Source: Mesorhizobium sp. SOD10 (GTDB lineage: Bacteria > Pseudomonadota > Alphaproteobacteria > Rhizobiales > Rhizobiaceae). Taken from it: a stretch of 64,000 bases of DNA. Both the position numbers and the translations under genes were made by a program. Under the pieces are notes generated by a model. The model had not been told where the DNA came from. It searched no databases and saw nothing but the letters and a program-made list of their open reading frames with translations. Shown piece by piece: positions 17,689 through 26,835 of the stretch. Within the stretch, counting starts at the first letter, position 1, and each line of letters begins with the position of its first letter. The DNA is taken from the NCBI GenBank assembly GCA_000824805.1, contig CCNA01000060.1, positions 186,001 to 250,000 on the forward strand, given 5' to 3'.

Positions 17689-18930
17689 TCAATGGCTCGC
17701 GGCGGTCGCGCCCATTTCGTTGAGCAGCCGGAAGGTCTCGAACCGCTCCAATGCAAATGGTTTCAGGATATCGGGCACGCGCCCTTCGGCGATTGTTTGC
17801 GCCATGCGCTTTCCCGCGACCGGCGTCGCCTTGAAGCCCCACGTGCCCCAGCCGCAGTCGAGCCACAGATTGGCGAGCGGGCTCGCGCCCATGATCGGGC
17901 TATAATCCGGCGTCATGTCGGTGATGCCGGCCCATTGCCTCAGCAGCCGCACGCCCTGCAGGAAGGGGAAGAGGTGGACGGCGCCTTCAGCGAGATGCTC
18001 TTTCATGTCGAGCGTCGAGCGCGTCGAATAGAGCTGGTATGGATCGGAACCGCCGCCGATGACGACCTCGCCGCGCGAGGACTGCACGAGATAGGTGTGC
18101 AGCGAAACCGACGAGACCAGCGTGTGCAGCCAGGGCTTCAAAGGTTGGGTCACCATCGCCTGCAGCGGGTAGCAGCGGATCGGAAGCTCGACCCCGGCCA
18201 TCAGCGCCACGTCATAGTTCATGCCGCCGGTGGCGATCAGCACCTGGCCGCAGGCGACGCGACCCCGGTTCGTCTTGACGGCCTGGACGCGGTCGCCGAC
18301 GACCTCGAAGCCCTGCACCTCGGTGCGCTGGTGGATTTCGACGCCGCGCCGCGACGCCTGGGCGGCGTAGCCCCAGGCGACGGCGTCGTGCCGCGCCGTT
18401 CCACCATCGGCATGCCAGAGCCCGCCGAGGATTTCGAGCGGGCCGCCATAGTCCATGTTCAGCAGCGGACAGAGCTCCTCGACGCCCTTCTGGTCGACGA
18501 CCTCGGTGCGCGTGCCCATATGCTTGCCCATCTCGGCGCGCATATGGAAGCTGCGCATCGTCGCCTCTGTGTGCGCCAACGTGAGCTGGCCGCGCTGCGA
18601 GAACATGACGTTGAAGTCGAGCTCTTGCGAGAGCCGCTCGAACAGCTCGACGCCTTCCTTGTAGAAGGCGATACCTTCCGGCGTGATGTAGTTGGAGCGG
18701 ATGGTGGTGGTGTTGCGCGCTGTGTTGCCGCCGGCGAGGTAGCCTTTCTCCAGCACCGCCACGCTCTTTATGCCGTGATATTTGGCAAGATGGTGCGCGC
18801 AGGCCAGTCCATGCCCGCCGCCGCCGATGATGACGACGTCGTAGGCGGGCTTCAACTCGGGCGTGGCCGGGATGTCGCCGCTGACCGGATAGTCCCTGCT
18901 GAGACCGTATTTCAGAAGTCTGAGGGGCAT
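17689..18930 (-). CDS. soxB: Sarcosine oxidase beta subunit-like
   Basis: A 413-residue flavoprotein with the FAD motif GGGGHG (residues 36-41) and the GGTARHDAVAWGYA segment, in which H181 aligns with the histidine that binds FMN covalently in known beta subunits (from memory). This subunit carries the catalytic site that oxidises the N-methyl amine. It sits 2 bases from soxD and 7 bases from the MmgE/PrpD gene, so all belong to one transcript. Length is normal and no defects are seen. Confidence 0.88.
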   Translation of the reverse strand: MPLRLLKYGLSRDYPVSGDIPATPELKPAYDVVIIGGGGHGLACAHHLAKYHGIKSVAVLEKGYLAGGNTARNTTTIRSNYITPEGIAFYKEGVELFERLSQELDFNVMFSQRGQLTLAHTEATMRSFHMRAEMGKHMGTRTEVVDQKGVEELCPLLNMDYGGPLEILGGLWHADGGTARHDAVAWGYAAQASRRGVEIHQRTEVQGFEVVGDRVQAVKTNRGRVACGQVLIATGGMNYDVALMAGVELPIRCYPLQAMVTQPLKPWLHTLVSSVSLHTYLVQSSRGEVVIGGGSDPYQLYSTRSTLDMKEHLAEGAVHLFPFLQGVRLLRQWAGITDMTPDYSPIMGASPLANLWLDCGWGTWGFKATPVAGKRMAQTIAEGRVPDILKPFALERFETFRLLNEMGATAASH

Positions 18931-18937
18931 TGCGCGC

Positions 18938-20335
18938 TCAGCTCAAAGTCTTGGGAGGATCGTAGAGCAACGCGGAGAGATCGGAGAAGCGGCTGTCGCG
19001 ATCATCGAGCGAGAGCACCGCATCGCGGATCGCCGCGGCGCGGCCGGATCCGAGCACGGGCGCTGCGAACTCCATATATTTGGCCTCGACGTCCTGCTTG
19101 GTCATCGGCGCTTCGGGACCGCCGCGCGCATGCACGTCGCCCGACATCAGCACGCGTCCATCGTTGGTCGTGATGACGACGTCGGCCCACCGACCGGCCG
19201 GGAAGCGGGCGCTGTGGCGCTCGCTCTCAGTCACCGTAATGCGGGTCAGCATGTCGGCGACCGCGGCGTCGGCGAGCCCGGAGCCGGAAATATGCTCCAG
19301 CCCAATGCGGCCATGAAGGATGAAGGTCGCGACGGCAAAGCGCAGGCTGTATTGCGCCTTCGAAGTCGTGTCCGGCATGCCGTCGAACAGCGTGGCGGCA
19401 TAATGGAAGCTGTTCACCTGGACATGCGCGATGTCGGACGGGGCGAGATTGTGCGCCAGGCTGAGCTGGCGCACCGCGTCGATCGCCGCATGCGCCCAGC
19501 GGCAGATCGGATAAGGCTTCACATATTGATGCAGCGACTGCCAGAAGGCGCCGAGATCCTGCCAGTGCCTCGCGACCTCCGGCGCCTCGACGGTGATCGC
19601 CGGGGCGCCGGTGAAGCCGCGTTCGGCGATCACCGCCGCCGAAAGGCCGACAAGGGCGCCCAGGCCGGAGCCGTCATGCAGCATGGTCGGCGTGGCGATC
19701 TCGCGCATCATCTGGCTGCGCGGGCCGTGATACTCGGCAATGCCGAGCGCCTCGCGCAATTGGGTTCCGTCGAGCCGCCGCAGTCGTGCCGCCACGGCGG
19801 CCACGCCCAACGCGTTCCACGCGCCCGAGGTGTGATAGTCGCTCACCGTCGCATGCAAGGCGATGCCGGCGCGGCCGGCGACTTCGTAGCCAACGACCAG
19901 GGACGCTAGCGCCTCCGGCCCGGTGAGATCGGGCCTCGCCTCGGCGAGCGCGGCAAGCGCCGGCACGACCGCGACGCCGATATGGCCTTTGGTGGGACTG
20001 TAGCCGTCGTGGCCGTCGAGGTTGTCGGTTTGCGTGGCGACGGCGTAGGCCGCGCCGGCAATGCTGGCGCGCCGCCCATCGAACAGCATGCGGGCCGAAT
20101 ATTGCGGATCGTTGGAGCCATAGAGCAGGATCGCGGCGTCGCGAGCGATGCGGCCCGCTTCCATCGGTCCGGCCGCGACGGCGATGCCTAGCGTATCGAG
20201 CAGAAGGTAACGGGCCTGTTCCAGCACCGGTTGGGGGAAGACGGAAGCGGGACGCCGCAGCACGAAATCGGCCAGGCGCGTGAACGTATCGGAACTGACG
20301 ACAGGCCCCTCACGCCGGTAGGACGGCACAGCCAC
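18938..20335 (-). CDS. MmgE/PrpD family protein
   Basis: A 465-residue MmgE/PrpD protein (2-methylcitrate dehydratase fold). Family features include NLDGHDGYSPTKGHIG around residues 104-119 and HQYVKPYPICRWAHAAIDA in the second half. Such proteins act as dehydratases, decarboxylases or isomerases in many catabolic clusters, and the substrate here is unknown. The start is GTG at 20335, supported by AGGGGAGA 7 bases upstream. It is the first gene of the soxBDAG-mttB operon and is read divergently from the LysR gene. Confidence 0.83.
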   Translation of the reverse strand: MAVPSYRREGPVVSSDTFTRLADFVLRRPASVFPQPVLEQARYLLLDTLGIAVAAGPMEAGRIARDAAILLYGSNDPQYSARMLFDGRRASIAGAAYAVATQTDNLDGHDGYSPTKGHIGVAVVPALAALAEARPDLTGPEALASLVVGYEVAGRAGIALHATVSDYHTSGAWNALGVAAVAARLRRLDGTQLREALGIAEYHGPRSQMMREIATPTMLHDGSGLGALVGLSAAVIAERGFTGAPAITVEAPEVARHWQDLGAFWQSLHQYVKPYPICRWAHAAIDAVRQLSLAHNLAPSDIAHVQVNSFHYAATLFDGMPDTTSKAQYSLRFAVATFILHGRIGLEHISGSGLADAAVADMLTRITVTESERHSARFPAGRWADVVITTNDGRVLMSGDVHARGGPEAPMTKQDVEAKYMEFAAPVLGSGRAAAIRDAVLSLDDRDSRFSDLSALLYDPPKTLS

Positions 20336-20362
20336 GCGCTTATCTCCCCTGTCTCTTCACAA

Positions 20363-20430
20363 CATCAATAAATTGGGTTCATCGCGCAGGCACGCGATTA
20401 GTTTGGCGGCTTTGACCAAAAATATTGATG
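20363..20430. promoter_or_regulatory. Paired inverted half-sites in the divergent promoter region
   Basis: CATCAATA at 20363-20370 is repeated in inverted form as TATTGATG at 20423-20430, with the centres 60 bases apart, about six helical turns. Between them is a second perfect inverted repeat, ATCGCG-N6-CGCGAT (20381-20398). The segment lies in the 170-base gap between the operon start and the LysR gene, where LysR-type regulators usually bind. That it is the operator is an inference. Confidence 0.45.
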
Positions 20431-20505
20431 CCATGTCGCTTGTCTGCGATTGAATGGCCGGTTGCGCGTGCGATAGCTGTAGGAAACGCGCAGCAGGAGA
20501 CCGGG

Positions 20506-21399
20506 ATGAAGCCGCCGCCCCCCTTGAACTATATCCGCTCGTTCGAGAGCTCGGCCCGCCATTTAAGCTTCACCACGGCGGCCAAGGAGCTGGGCTACAC
20601 GCAAGCCGCGGTCAGCACGCATGTGCGCGCGCTCGAACATTATATCGGCCGGCAGCTGTTCATCCGCTATCCGCGCAGCCTGAAGCTGACCGAGATGGGA
20701 GAGGCATTCCTGCCGACCTTGCGCCAGGCGCTCGACCAGATCGACCAGGCGACCGAGGCGATCGTGGCTTCCTCGCGCAATCGGACGGTGGTCGTATCCT
20801 GCCCGATGAGCCTTGCGGAGAACTGGCTGGCGGGCTGCATGGCGGCCTTCCGCAAGAAGCACCCCGAGATAGAGATCGTGCTGCACGGCACGATCTGGGA
20901 GGACTTGAGCGAGCAGATCGCCGACATCACCATCTCGACGCGGCGTTTCGACGACCGGCCGCCTGCGGCGACCCCGCTCTGGAACGACGAATTGGTGTTG
21001 CTCTGCGCCCCCGGCATGCTTGAGGGCGAGCATGCGCTCAAGACGCCGCAGGACATGCTCAAGGTGGACTGGATCTTCGTGCATGGCCGCCAGGAGTATT
21101 GGCAAGTGGTGACCGAGGCGCTTGGCGTCGACCTGGAGGACCACGACAAAGGCCTGTCGACCAACGCCTCCAACATCGCCCTCGAGCTCGCCGCGATGGG
21201 AGCCGGCCTGGTCGCCACGCAGCGGTCGCTCGCGCATGCCTATATGCGCCGCGGGCTGCTCGTCGAGCCGTTTCCGGTGCGGCCGCCAAGTCCCTGGAAT
21301 TACTATCTCACCGAGAGCCAGCTTTCGAAAGGAAACATCGCCCGCACTGTCAGGGAATGGATACTTTCCAGGGCCAGGGAAGACGCCGCGCGACCATAG
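20506..21399 (+). CDS. LysR-family transcriptional regulator, GcvA-like
   Basis: A 297-residue LysR-type regulator with an N-terminal winged helix-turn-helix (FTTAAKELGYTQAAVSTHV, about residues 22-40) and a C-terminal effector-binding domain. The start at 20506 has AGGAGA about 6 bases upstream; the reading frame extends further upstream, but there is no ribosome site there. It is divergent from the MmgE/PrpD-sox operon and precedes the solute-binding protein gene. The likely role is activation of these catabolic genes when the substrate is present. Confidence 0.88.
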   Translation: MKPPPPLNYIRSFESSARHLSFTTAAKELGYTQAAVSTHVRALEHYIGRQLFIRYPRSLKLTEMGEAFLPTLRQALDQIDQATEAIVASSRNRTVVVSCPMSLAENWLAGCMAAFRKKHPEIEIVLHGTIWEDLSEQIADITISTRRFDDRPPAATPLWNDELVLLCAPGMLEGEHALKTPQDMLKVDWIFVHGRQEYWQVVTEALGVDLEDHDKGLSTNASNIALELAAMGAGLVATQRSLAHAYMRRGLLVEPFPVRPPSPWNYYLTESQLSKGNIARTVREWILSRAREDAARP

Positions 21400-21576
21400 T
21401 GTTCGGTTCAGTCTCAAAAATTTGACAGGACAATGGCATCGTTTTTTTAGGCCTCAAAGGCCGGTTTTCTGCGGTTTGTGAAGGGTCGAGCCCTTCCGGG
21501 ATTTTTGCATCGCCCCTAACATGTGCAGCCGCAAGGGGAATGTAACGGGCGGAAAGCCCTGAACCGGAGAACAACG

Positions 21577-23232
21577 ATGACAATGTTCAAGAGCAACGGT
21601 GATCGCGTCCCGGCGGTCATCGAAAGCTACGCAGCCGAAGTCAAAGGCGGCCGGATGGACCGCCGCGAATTCCTGGCCACGGCGAGCGTGATGGGCGCTT
21701 CCACGGCGCTCGCCTATTCGATGGCAGGGATGGAGCCGGCCAAGGCCGCCGCGCCCGTGCCCGGCAAGAAGGGCGGCATCCTGAAGATGCAGATGATCAT
21801 CAAGGACATGAAGGATCCGCGCGCCTGGGACTGGTCCGAAATCGCCAACGTCATGCGCCAGTGCAACGACTACATGATCCGCTACACGACCGACTTCACC
21901 TTCGAGGGCCATCTGGTCGAGAGCTGGGAGGTGAGCGACGACGCCACCGAATACACGCTGCATCTGCGCAAAGGCGTGAAATGGTCGAACGGCGACGACT
22001 TCAACGCCGATGACATCGTCTACAACATCGAGCGCTGGTGCGATAAGGCGGCCGAAGGCAATTCGATGGCCGGCCGCATGGGTTCGCTGATCGATGCCGC
22101 CACGAAAAAGGCCGCCAAAGGCGCCATCACCAAGGTCGACGACCATACGGTGAGGCTTAAATGCAACCAATCCGACGTGACCATCATCCCAGGCTTTTCC
22201 GACTATCCGGCGGTCATCGTCCATCGCGACTTCGACAAGAATGGCGCCAATATGCTGAAGACGCCCGGCACCGGCCCGTATGAGCTGATCTCCTATAAGG
22301 TCGGCGAGTCGGCTTCGGTGCGGCGGCGCAAGGACTTCACCTGGTTCGGCGGCGAGCCCTATCTCGATGGCGTCGACTGGATCGACTACGGATCGGATGC
22401 GTCCAACCCCGCCATCGGCAGCGCCTTCGAAGCCGGTGAGATCGACTGCAACTACCAGACGGTCGGCGGCACGGTCGATCTCTATGACAGCATGGGGTTG
22501 GTCAAGGAGCAGGTGGTCACCGCCGGCACCATCGTGCTGCGCACCAACGTAACCAACAAGCCCTACGACGACAAACGCGTCCGCAACGCCATCCAGCTCG
22601 CGGTCGACAACGAAACTGTGCTGAAACTCGGTTACAGCGGCTTGGGCCAAGTCGCCGAAAACCACCATGTCTGCCCGATCCACCCGGAATATTACGAGCT
22701 GCCGAAGGTTCCGCGCGACCTGGCCAAGGCAAAGGCGCTGATGGCCGAGGCCGGCCAGACGGATCACGAGTTCGAGCTCATCTCCTACGATGCCGACTAT
22801 GTGAAGGATCCGGCCGATGTCGTCGCGGCGCAGATGCGCGATGCCGGCTTCAAGGTCAAGCGCACCATTATCCCGGGCTCCTCGTTCTGGAACGACTGGA
22901 CGAAATATCCATGGTCGACCACCGACTGGGGCATGCGGCCGCTGGGGGTCCAGGTGCTGGCGATCGCCTACCGCAGCGGTGAGGCGTGGAACGAGTCCGG
23001 ATATGCCAATCCGGAGTTCGACAAGAAGCTCAACGAGGCGATGGCCGTCGCCGACCCGGCCAAGCGCAAAGAGTTGATGAAGGACGTGGAGTTCATCCTG
23101 CAGGACTCCGGCATTCTCGTCCAGGCGTTCTGGCGCTCGCTCTACCGTCACCATGCCCCCTATGTGAAGAATCTCGGCATGCACCAGACATTCGAACTGC
23201 AACTGGACAAGGTCTGGCTGGACAAGGCCTAG
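21577..23232 (+). CDS. ABC transporter solute-binding protein (family 5), Tat signal
   Basis: A 551-residue periplasmic binding protein of the DppA/OppA class. The N-terminus has a twin-arginine motif (MDRREFLATA, RR at 29-30), a hydrophobic stretch and a likely cleavage after AKA near residue 57, so export by the Tat system is expected. Family features include GTGPYELISYKVGE and the closing TFELQLDKVWLDKA. GGAGA sits about 8 bases before the ATG at 21577. No permease or ATPase gene follows in this window, so the transporter partners are elsewhere. The ligand may be the peptide-like or quaternary-amine substrate of the locus. Confidence 0.87.
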   Translation: MTMFKSNGDRVPAVIESYAAEVKGGRMDRREFLATASVMGASTALAYSMAGMEPAKAAAPVPGKKGGILKMQMIIKDMKDPRAWDWSEIANVMRQCNDYMIRYTTDFTFEGHLVESWEVSDDATEYTLHLRKGVKWSNGDDFNADDIVYNIERWCDKAAEGNSMAGRMGSLIDAATKKAAKGAITKVDDHTVRLKCNQSDVTIIPGFSDYPAVIVHRDFDKNGANMLKTPGTGPYELISYKVGESASVRRRKDFTWFGGEPYLDGVDWIDYGSDASNPAIGSAFEAGEIDCNYQTVGGTVDLYDSMGLVKEQVVTAGTIVLRTNVTNKPYDDKRVRNAIQLAVDNETVLKLGYSGLGQVAENHHVCPIHPEYYELPKVPRDLAKAKALMAEAGQTDHEFELISYDADYVKDPADVVAAQMRDAGFKVKRTIIPGSSFWNDWTKYPWSTTDWGMRPLGVQVLAIAYRSGEAWNESGYANPEFDKKLNEAMAVADPAKRKELMKDVEFILQDSGILVQAFWRSLYRHHAPYVKNLGMHQTFELQLDKVWLDKA

Positions 23233-23250
23233 ACCGGCAGCTCAAGCATC

Positions 23251-23281
23251 AATTCAGGGGCGCGGCTTGCGCCCCTGAATT
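23251..23281 (+). terminator. Strong hairpin after the solute-binding protein gene
   Basis: Perfect 13-base inverted repeat (AATTCAGGGGCGC and its complement) around the loop GGCTT. No T-run follows, so it may act as an mRNA-stabilising 3' structure or partial terminator, as is common after highly expressed binding-protein genes. Confidence 0.65.
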
Positions 23282-23379
23282 CGCCGGCGACTGCGATCGA
23301 TCAGTCAGCTAAATGAAATCCCAAAGCGCTGCCAAAGAGCGCGAAGCAAGTCGCCGAACAAAGGGAAGAAAGCTCAAAT

Positions 23380-25797
23380 ATGCGTACTCATGCACAAGCC
23401 GTTGTTATTGGCGGCGGTCTGATCGGCTGCTCGATCCTCTATCATCTCGCCAAGTTCGGCTGGACCGATGTCGTGCTCTTGGAGCGCAACGAGCTGACTT
23501 CCGGTTCGACATGGCACGCGGCGGCCAACATCCACGGCCTGCATGATTCCACCAATATCAGCCGACTGCAGCATTACACGATGGCGCTCTACAAGGAGCT
23601 GGAGGCCGAGACCGGCCAGGGCTGCGGCATCTTCCAGCCAGGCTCGCTCTATCTAGCCCAGACGGAGGCCCGCGAGCATCAGCTGAGGCTGCAGGAAGCC
23701 AAGGCGCGGCGCTACAAGATGAATTTCTACGAGGTCGGGCGCGACGAGGCGGAACGGCTGCATCCGCTGGTCGATTTCGACGGCATACGCTGCATCATGT
23801 ATGAGCCGGAGGGCGGCAATGTCGATCCGTCGGGCGTAACGGCGGCCTATGCCGCGGGCGCCCGCCAGCGTGGCGCCGAAATTCACCGCTTCACCCCGGT
23901 CACGGCCACGGAGGCGCAAGCGGACGGCAGCTGGATCGTGCGCACGCCGAAAGGCGACATCCGCACGCAATGGGTGGTGAACGCCGCCGGACTGTGGGGC
24001 AGGGAGGTCGCTGCCATGGCCGGGCTGCAGCTGCCGCTGATCCCGACCGAGCACCAATATTTCGTCACCGAGACAATCCCCGAGATCGCTTCCATGGGGC
24101 GCCGCCTGCCGTCGGTCGCCGATCGTGACGGGGAATATTACCTGCGCCAGGAGGGCCTCGGGCTGCTGATCGGCGCCTATGAGCGCAATATGAAGTTCTG
24201 GGCCGAGGACGGCACGCCGATGGATTTCGGCCACGAGCTGTTTCCCGACGATCTCGACCGCATCGAAGAGAACATGATGCGCGCCGTTCAGCGTGTCCCC
24301 GCAGCGGCTACCGCCGGCGTCAAGAAGGTGATCAACGGGCCGATGATCTGGTCGCCCGACAGCGCCGTGCTGTTCGGGCCGGCGCCTGAGATCAGCAATT
24401 ATTTCTGCTGCAACGGCATCATCCCGGGCTTCTCGCAGTCGGGCGGCATGGGCAAGCTCGCGGCCGAATGGATGATCGAGGGCGAGCCTTCGCTCGACAT
24501 GTTCGGCTGGGACATGGCGCGCTTCGGCCACTGGGCCGGCAAGGCCTTCACCAAGGCCCGCGTGCAGGACCAGTACAGCCACCGTTTCAAGATCCATTTC
24601 CCGAACGAGGAGCGCGCCGCCGGCCGCCCGGTGCGGACCCGGCCGGTCTATGACATGCAGAAGGAAATGGGCGCCGTGTTCGGTCTCAATTTCGGCTGGG
24701 AGCACCCGCTGTGGTTCGCTGCGGAGGGCGAGCCGCGCGAGGAGACGGTCGGTTTCACGCGCCAGAACTGGTGGGGACCGGTCGGCCGCGAAGCGCGCAT
24801 GCTGCGCGAGCATGCCGGCATCATCGACATCTCCAACTTCGCCAAATACGAGGTGAAGGGCCCTGGCGCCGAAGCTTGGCTGAACGCGGTCTTCGCCAAC
24901 CGCATGCCGACCAAAGTCGGCAACTCTTGTCTCACGCCGCTGATCGGCAAGCGGGGCGGCATTGCCGGCGACTTCACCGTGACCAGGCTGGCGGACGACG
25001 AGTTCATGGTGATCGGCTCGGGCATGGCCGAGCGCTTCCACCAGCGCTTCTTCAAATCCGTGCCGCTGCCGGAAGGCACGACCTTCCGCTCGCGCACCGA
25101 GGAACTCGGCGGCTTCAATGTCGCCGGGCCAAAGTCGCGCGAATTGCTGCAGCGGCTGACCAATGACGACCTGTCGAACGAGGCCTTCCCGTTCATGCGC
25201 TCGCGCCAGATCACAGTCGCCGGTGTGGATGTGGTGGCGCTCAGGGTCTCCTTCACCGGCGATCTCGGCTGGGAGTTGCACTGCAAGGCGGCCGATCAGA
25301 TCGAGCTCTACCGCGCGCTGCTCAAGGCCGGCGCGGAAGTCGGCGCCGGGCCGGTCGGCTCGCGGGCGCTGATGTCGCTGCGCGTCGAAAAGGGCTATGG
25401 CAGCTGGAGCCGCGAATATTCGCCGGAATACTGGCCGCAGGAGGTCAAGCTCGACCGACTGGTCAAGACGGACAAGGACTTCCTCAATCGCGACGCCTAT
25501 CTCGCCGTCGCCGAGAAGCCCGCGCGCGACGAGCTCATCATGCTTTCCGTCTCGGCCAAGGACGCGGACGCCACCGGCGGCGAGCCGATCTTCCTGCCGG
25601 ACGGCACGCCGATCGGCCAGGTGTCGTCGGGCGCCTATGGCTATTTCGTCGAGCAGTCGCTGGCTATGGGCTACGTGAAGGCCGGAACCGCCAAGGCCGG
25701 CGACAAGGTGACCGTCGCCATATTGGGCCGGCCGCACGACGCGGTGCTGCTCGCGCAGCCGCCCTTCGATCCGGAAGGCAAGCGGCTGCGGTCGTAG
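23380..25797 (+). CDS. GcvT-type FAD-dependent dehydrogenase (dimethylglycine/sarcosine dehydrogenase-like)
   Basis: An 805-residue two-part enzyme. Residues 1 to about 375 form a DAO-type flavin domain (VVIGGGLIGCSILYHLAK; SGSTWHAA with H46 at the position of the covalent flavin in dimethylglycine dehydrogenase), and residues from about 430 form a GcvT-type folate domain (FNVAGPKSRELLQRL, SFTGDLGWELH). Such enzymes oxidise an N-methyl group and pass the carbon to tetrahydrofolate. It follows the binding protein gene after a hairpin. Dimethylglycine or sarcosine is the natural guess; related N-methyl amines are possible. Confidence 0.87.
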   Translation: MRTHAQAVVIGGGLIGCSILYHLAKFGWTDVVLLERNELTSGSTWHAAANIHGLHDSTNISRLQHYTMALYKELEAETGQGCGIFQPGSLYLAQTEAREHQLRLQEAKARRYKMNFYEVGRDEAERLHPLVDFDGIRCIMYEPEGGNVDPSGVTAAYAAGARQRGAEIHRFTPVTATEAQADGSWIVRTPKGDIRTQWVVNAAGLWGREVAAMAGLQLPLIPTEHQYFVTETIPEIASMGRRLPSVADRDGEYYLRQEGLGLLIGAYERNMKFWAEDGTPMDFGHELFPDDLDRIEENMMRAVQRVPAAATAGVKKVINGPMIWSPDSAVLFGPAPEISNYFCCNGIIPGFSQSGGMGKLAAEWMIEGEPSLDMFGWDMARFGHWAGKAFTKARVQDQYSHRFKIHFPNEERAAGRPVRTRPVYDMQKEMGAVFGLNFGWEHPLWFAAEGEPREETVGFTRQNWWGPVGREARMLREHAGIIDISNFAKYEVKGPGAEAWLNAVFANRMPTKVGNSCLTPLIGKRGGIAGDFTVTRLADDEFMVIGSGMAERFHQRFFKSVPLPEGTTFRSRTEELGGFNVAGPKSRELLQRLTNDDLSNEAFPFMRSRQITVAGVDVVALRVSFTGDLGWELHCKAADQIELYRALLKAGAEVGAGPVGSRALMSLRVEKGYGSWSREYSPEYWPQEVKLDRLVKTDKDFLNRDAYLAVAEKPARDELIMLSVSAKDADATGGEPIFLPDGTPIGQVSSGAYGYFVEQSLAMGYVKAGTAKAGDKVTVAILGRPHDAVLLAQPPFDPEGKRLRS

Positions 25798-25872
25798 CCG
25801 CATTGGCCATCCAGCGGCGGACATTCGGATTCAAAGAAGGGCCTCAACCAACCAAAACAAAAGGGGAATCGC

Positions 25873-26775
25873 ATGATCAAACGGCATTTGCTGGGCACGA
25901 TGCTTGCCCTGGTTCTGACGTCCGCCGCGCAGGCGGCCGACGTCAAGGTGGTCAATGACGACGCGTGGTTCGCCGAAGGTCCGATCTGGTATCAGGACAA
26001 GCTCTTCTACGTCGAATATGGCCGCGGCACGGTGACCGTCTGGGACGGCAAGAAGAACGACATTTTCTGGAAGATGGACGGCTGCGGTCCCTCGGCCGTT
26101 CTGCCGACGACGCGTGGGGAGTTCCTCGTCACCTGCTACGACAACAACACGATCGGCCGCATCTCGGCCGACGGCAAGACACTGCCGGCCTATGACAAGG
26201 ATACGGACGGCAGGCCGTTCAGCGGACCGAACGATTTCGCGCCCGACAAGGATGGCGGCGTCTATTTCACCGGTTCGGGCAAGGGCGGCCCGCTGATCGA
26301 CGCCTCGGCCTATTACATCGGCGAGGACGGCAGCGTGACGAAGGTGGCCGGCGACCTGCACAACGCCAACGGCCTCGTCATGTCGAATGACGGCAAGATC
26401 CTCTATCTGGTCGAGACAGAGGACAACAGGATCATCGAATTCGATGTTTCGTCCGACCACAGCCTGAGCAATCGCCGCGTGTTCCTGCGGCTCGACGATC
26501 TCTTCCCGAACCAGCCGCATATCTGGCCCGACGGCATTAAGATGGACAAGGAAGGCGAGATGTATATCGGCCAGAGCCCGCGCTCGCTCGATGCGCCGGG
26601 CAAGATCATCGTCGTCGACAAGGACGCCAAGCTCTTGCGCACGCTCTCGGTGCCGTCGCCTTCCATGCCGAACTTCGCCTTCGGGCCGGACGAGAAGGTG
26701 CTTTACGTGATGGCGCTCGACCAGATCGACGCCGCGCCATGGCACGGCAAGGTCTACGAAGTGCCAAACAAGTAA
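25873..26775 (+). CDS. Exported SMP-30/gluconolactonase-like beta-propeller protein
   Basis: A 300-residue protein with a signal peptide (hydrophobic core LLGTMLALVLT, cleavage after AQA near residue 21) followed by an SMP-30/LRE-like six-bladed propeller. Repeats such as FAEGPIWYQDKLFYVE, GPNDFAPDKDGGVYFT and NGLVMSNDGKILYLVE are typical, and include the metal-binding Glu and Asn positions. Relatives hydrolyse lactones; a periplasmic location fits the signal. AGGGGA precedes the ATG. It ends the plus-strand block and is followed by a bidirectional hairpin. Confidence 0.83.
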   Translation: MIKRHLLGTMLALVLTSAAQAADVKVVNDDAWFAEGPIWYQDKLFYVEYGRGTVTVWDGKKNDIFWKMDGCGPSAVLPTTRGEFLVTCYDNNTIGRISADGKTLPAYDKDTDGRPFSGPNDFAPDKDGGVYFTGSGKGGPLIDASAYYIGEDGSVTKVAGDLHNANGLVMSNDGKILYLVETEDNRIIEFDVSSDHSLSNRRVFLRLDDLFPNQPHIWPDGIKMDKEGEMYIGQSPRSLDAPGKIIVVDKDAKLLRTLSVPSPSMPNFAFGPDEKVLYVMALDQIDAAPWHGKVYEVPNK

Positions 26776-26781
26776 TGTTTA

Positions 26782-26810
26782 CCGGCGAGCCGCAGAGGCT
26801 GGCTCGCCGG
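26782..26810. terminator. Bidirectional hairpin between convergent genes
   Basis: Perfect 10-base inverted repeat CCGGCGAGCC / GGCTCGCCGG with a 9-base loop, between the stops of the SMP-30 and polysaccharide-deacetylase genes. It lacks a clear T-run. Confidence 0.6.
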
Positions 26811-26835
26811 CGGATCATACTACCGATGGCTGGGC

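Noticed and set aside
21454..23202. 582-residue open frame opposite the solute-binding protein gene
   Set aside because: Antisense shadow; the opposite strand has a good ribosome site, Tat signal and full family match.
23653..25824. 723-residue open frame opposite the GcvT-type dehydrogenase
   Set aside because: Composition of a reverse-strand shadow, rich in Arg, His and Ala without any domain pattern.
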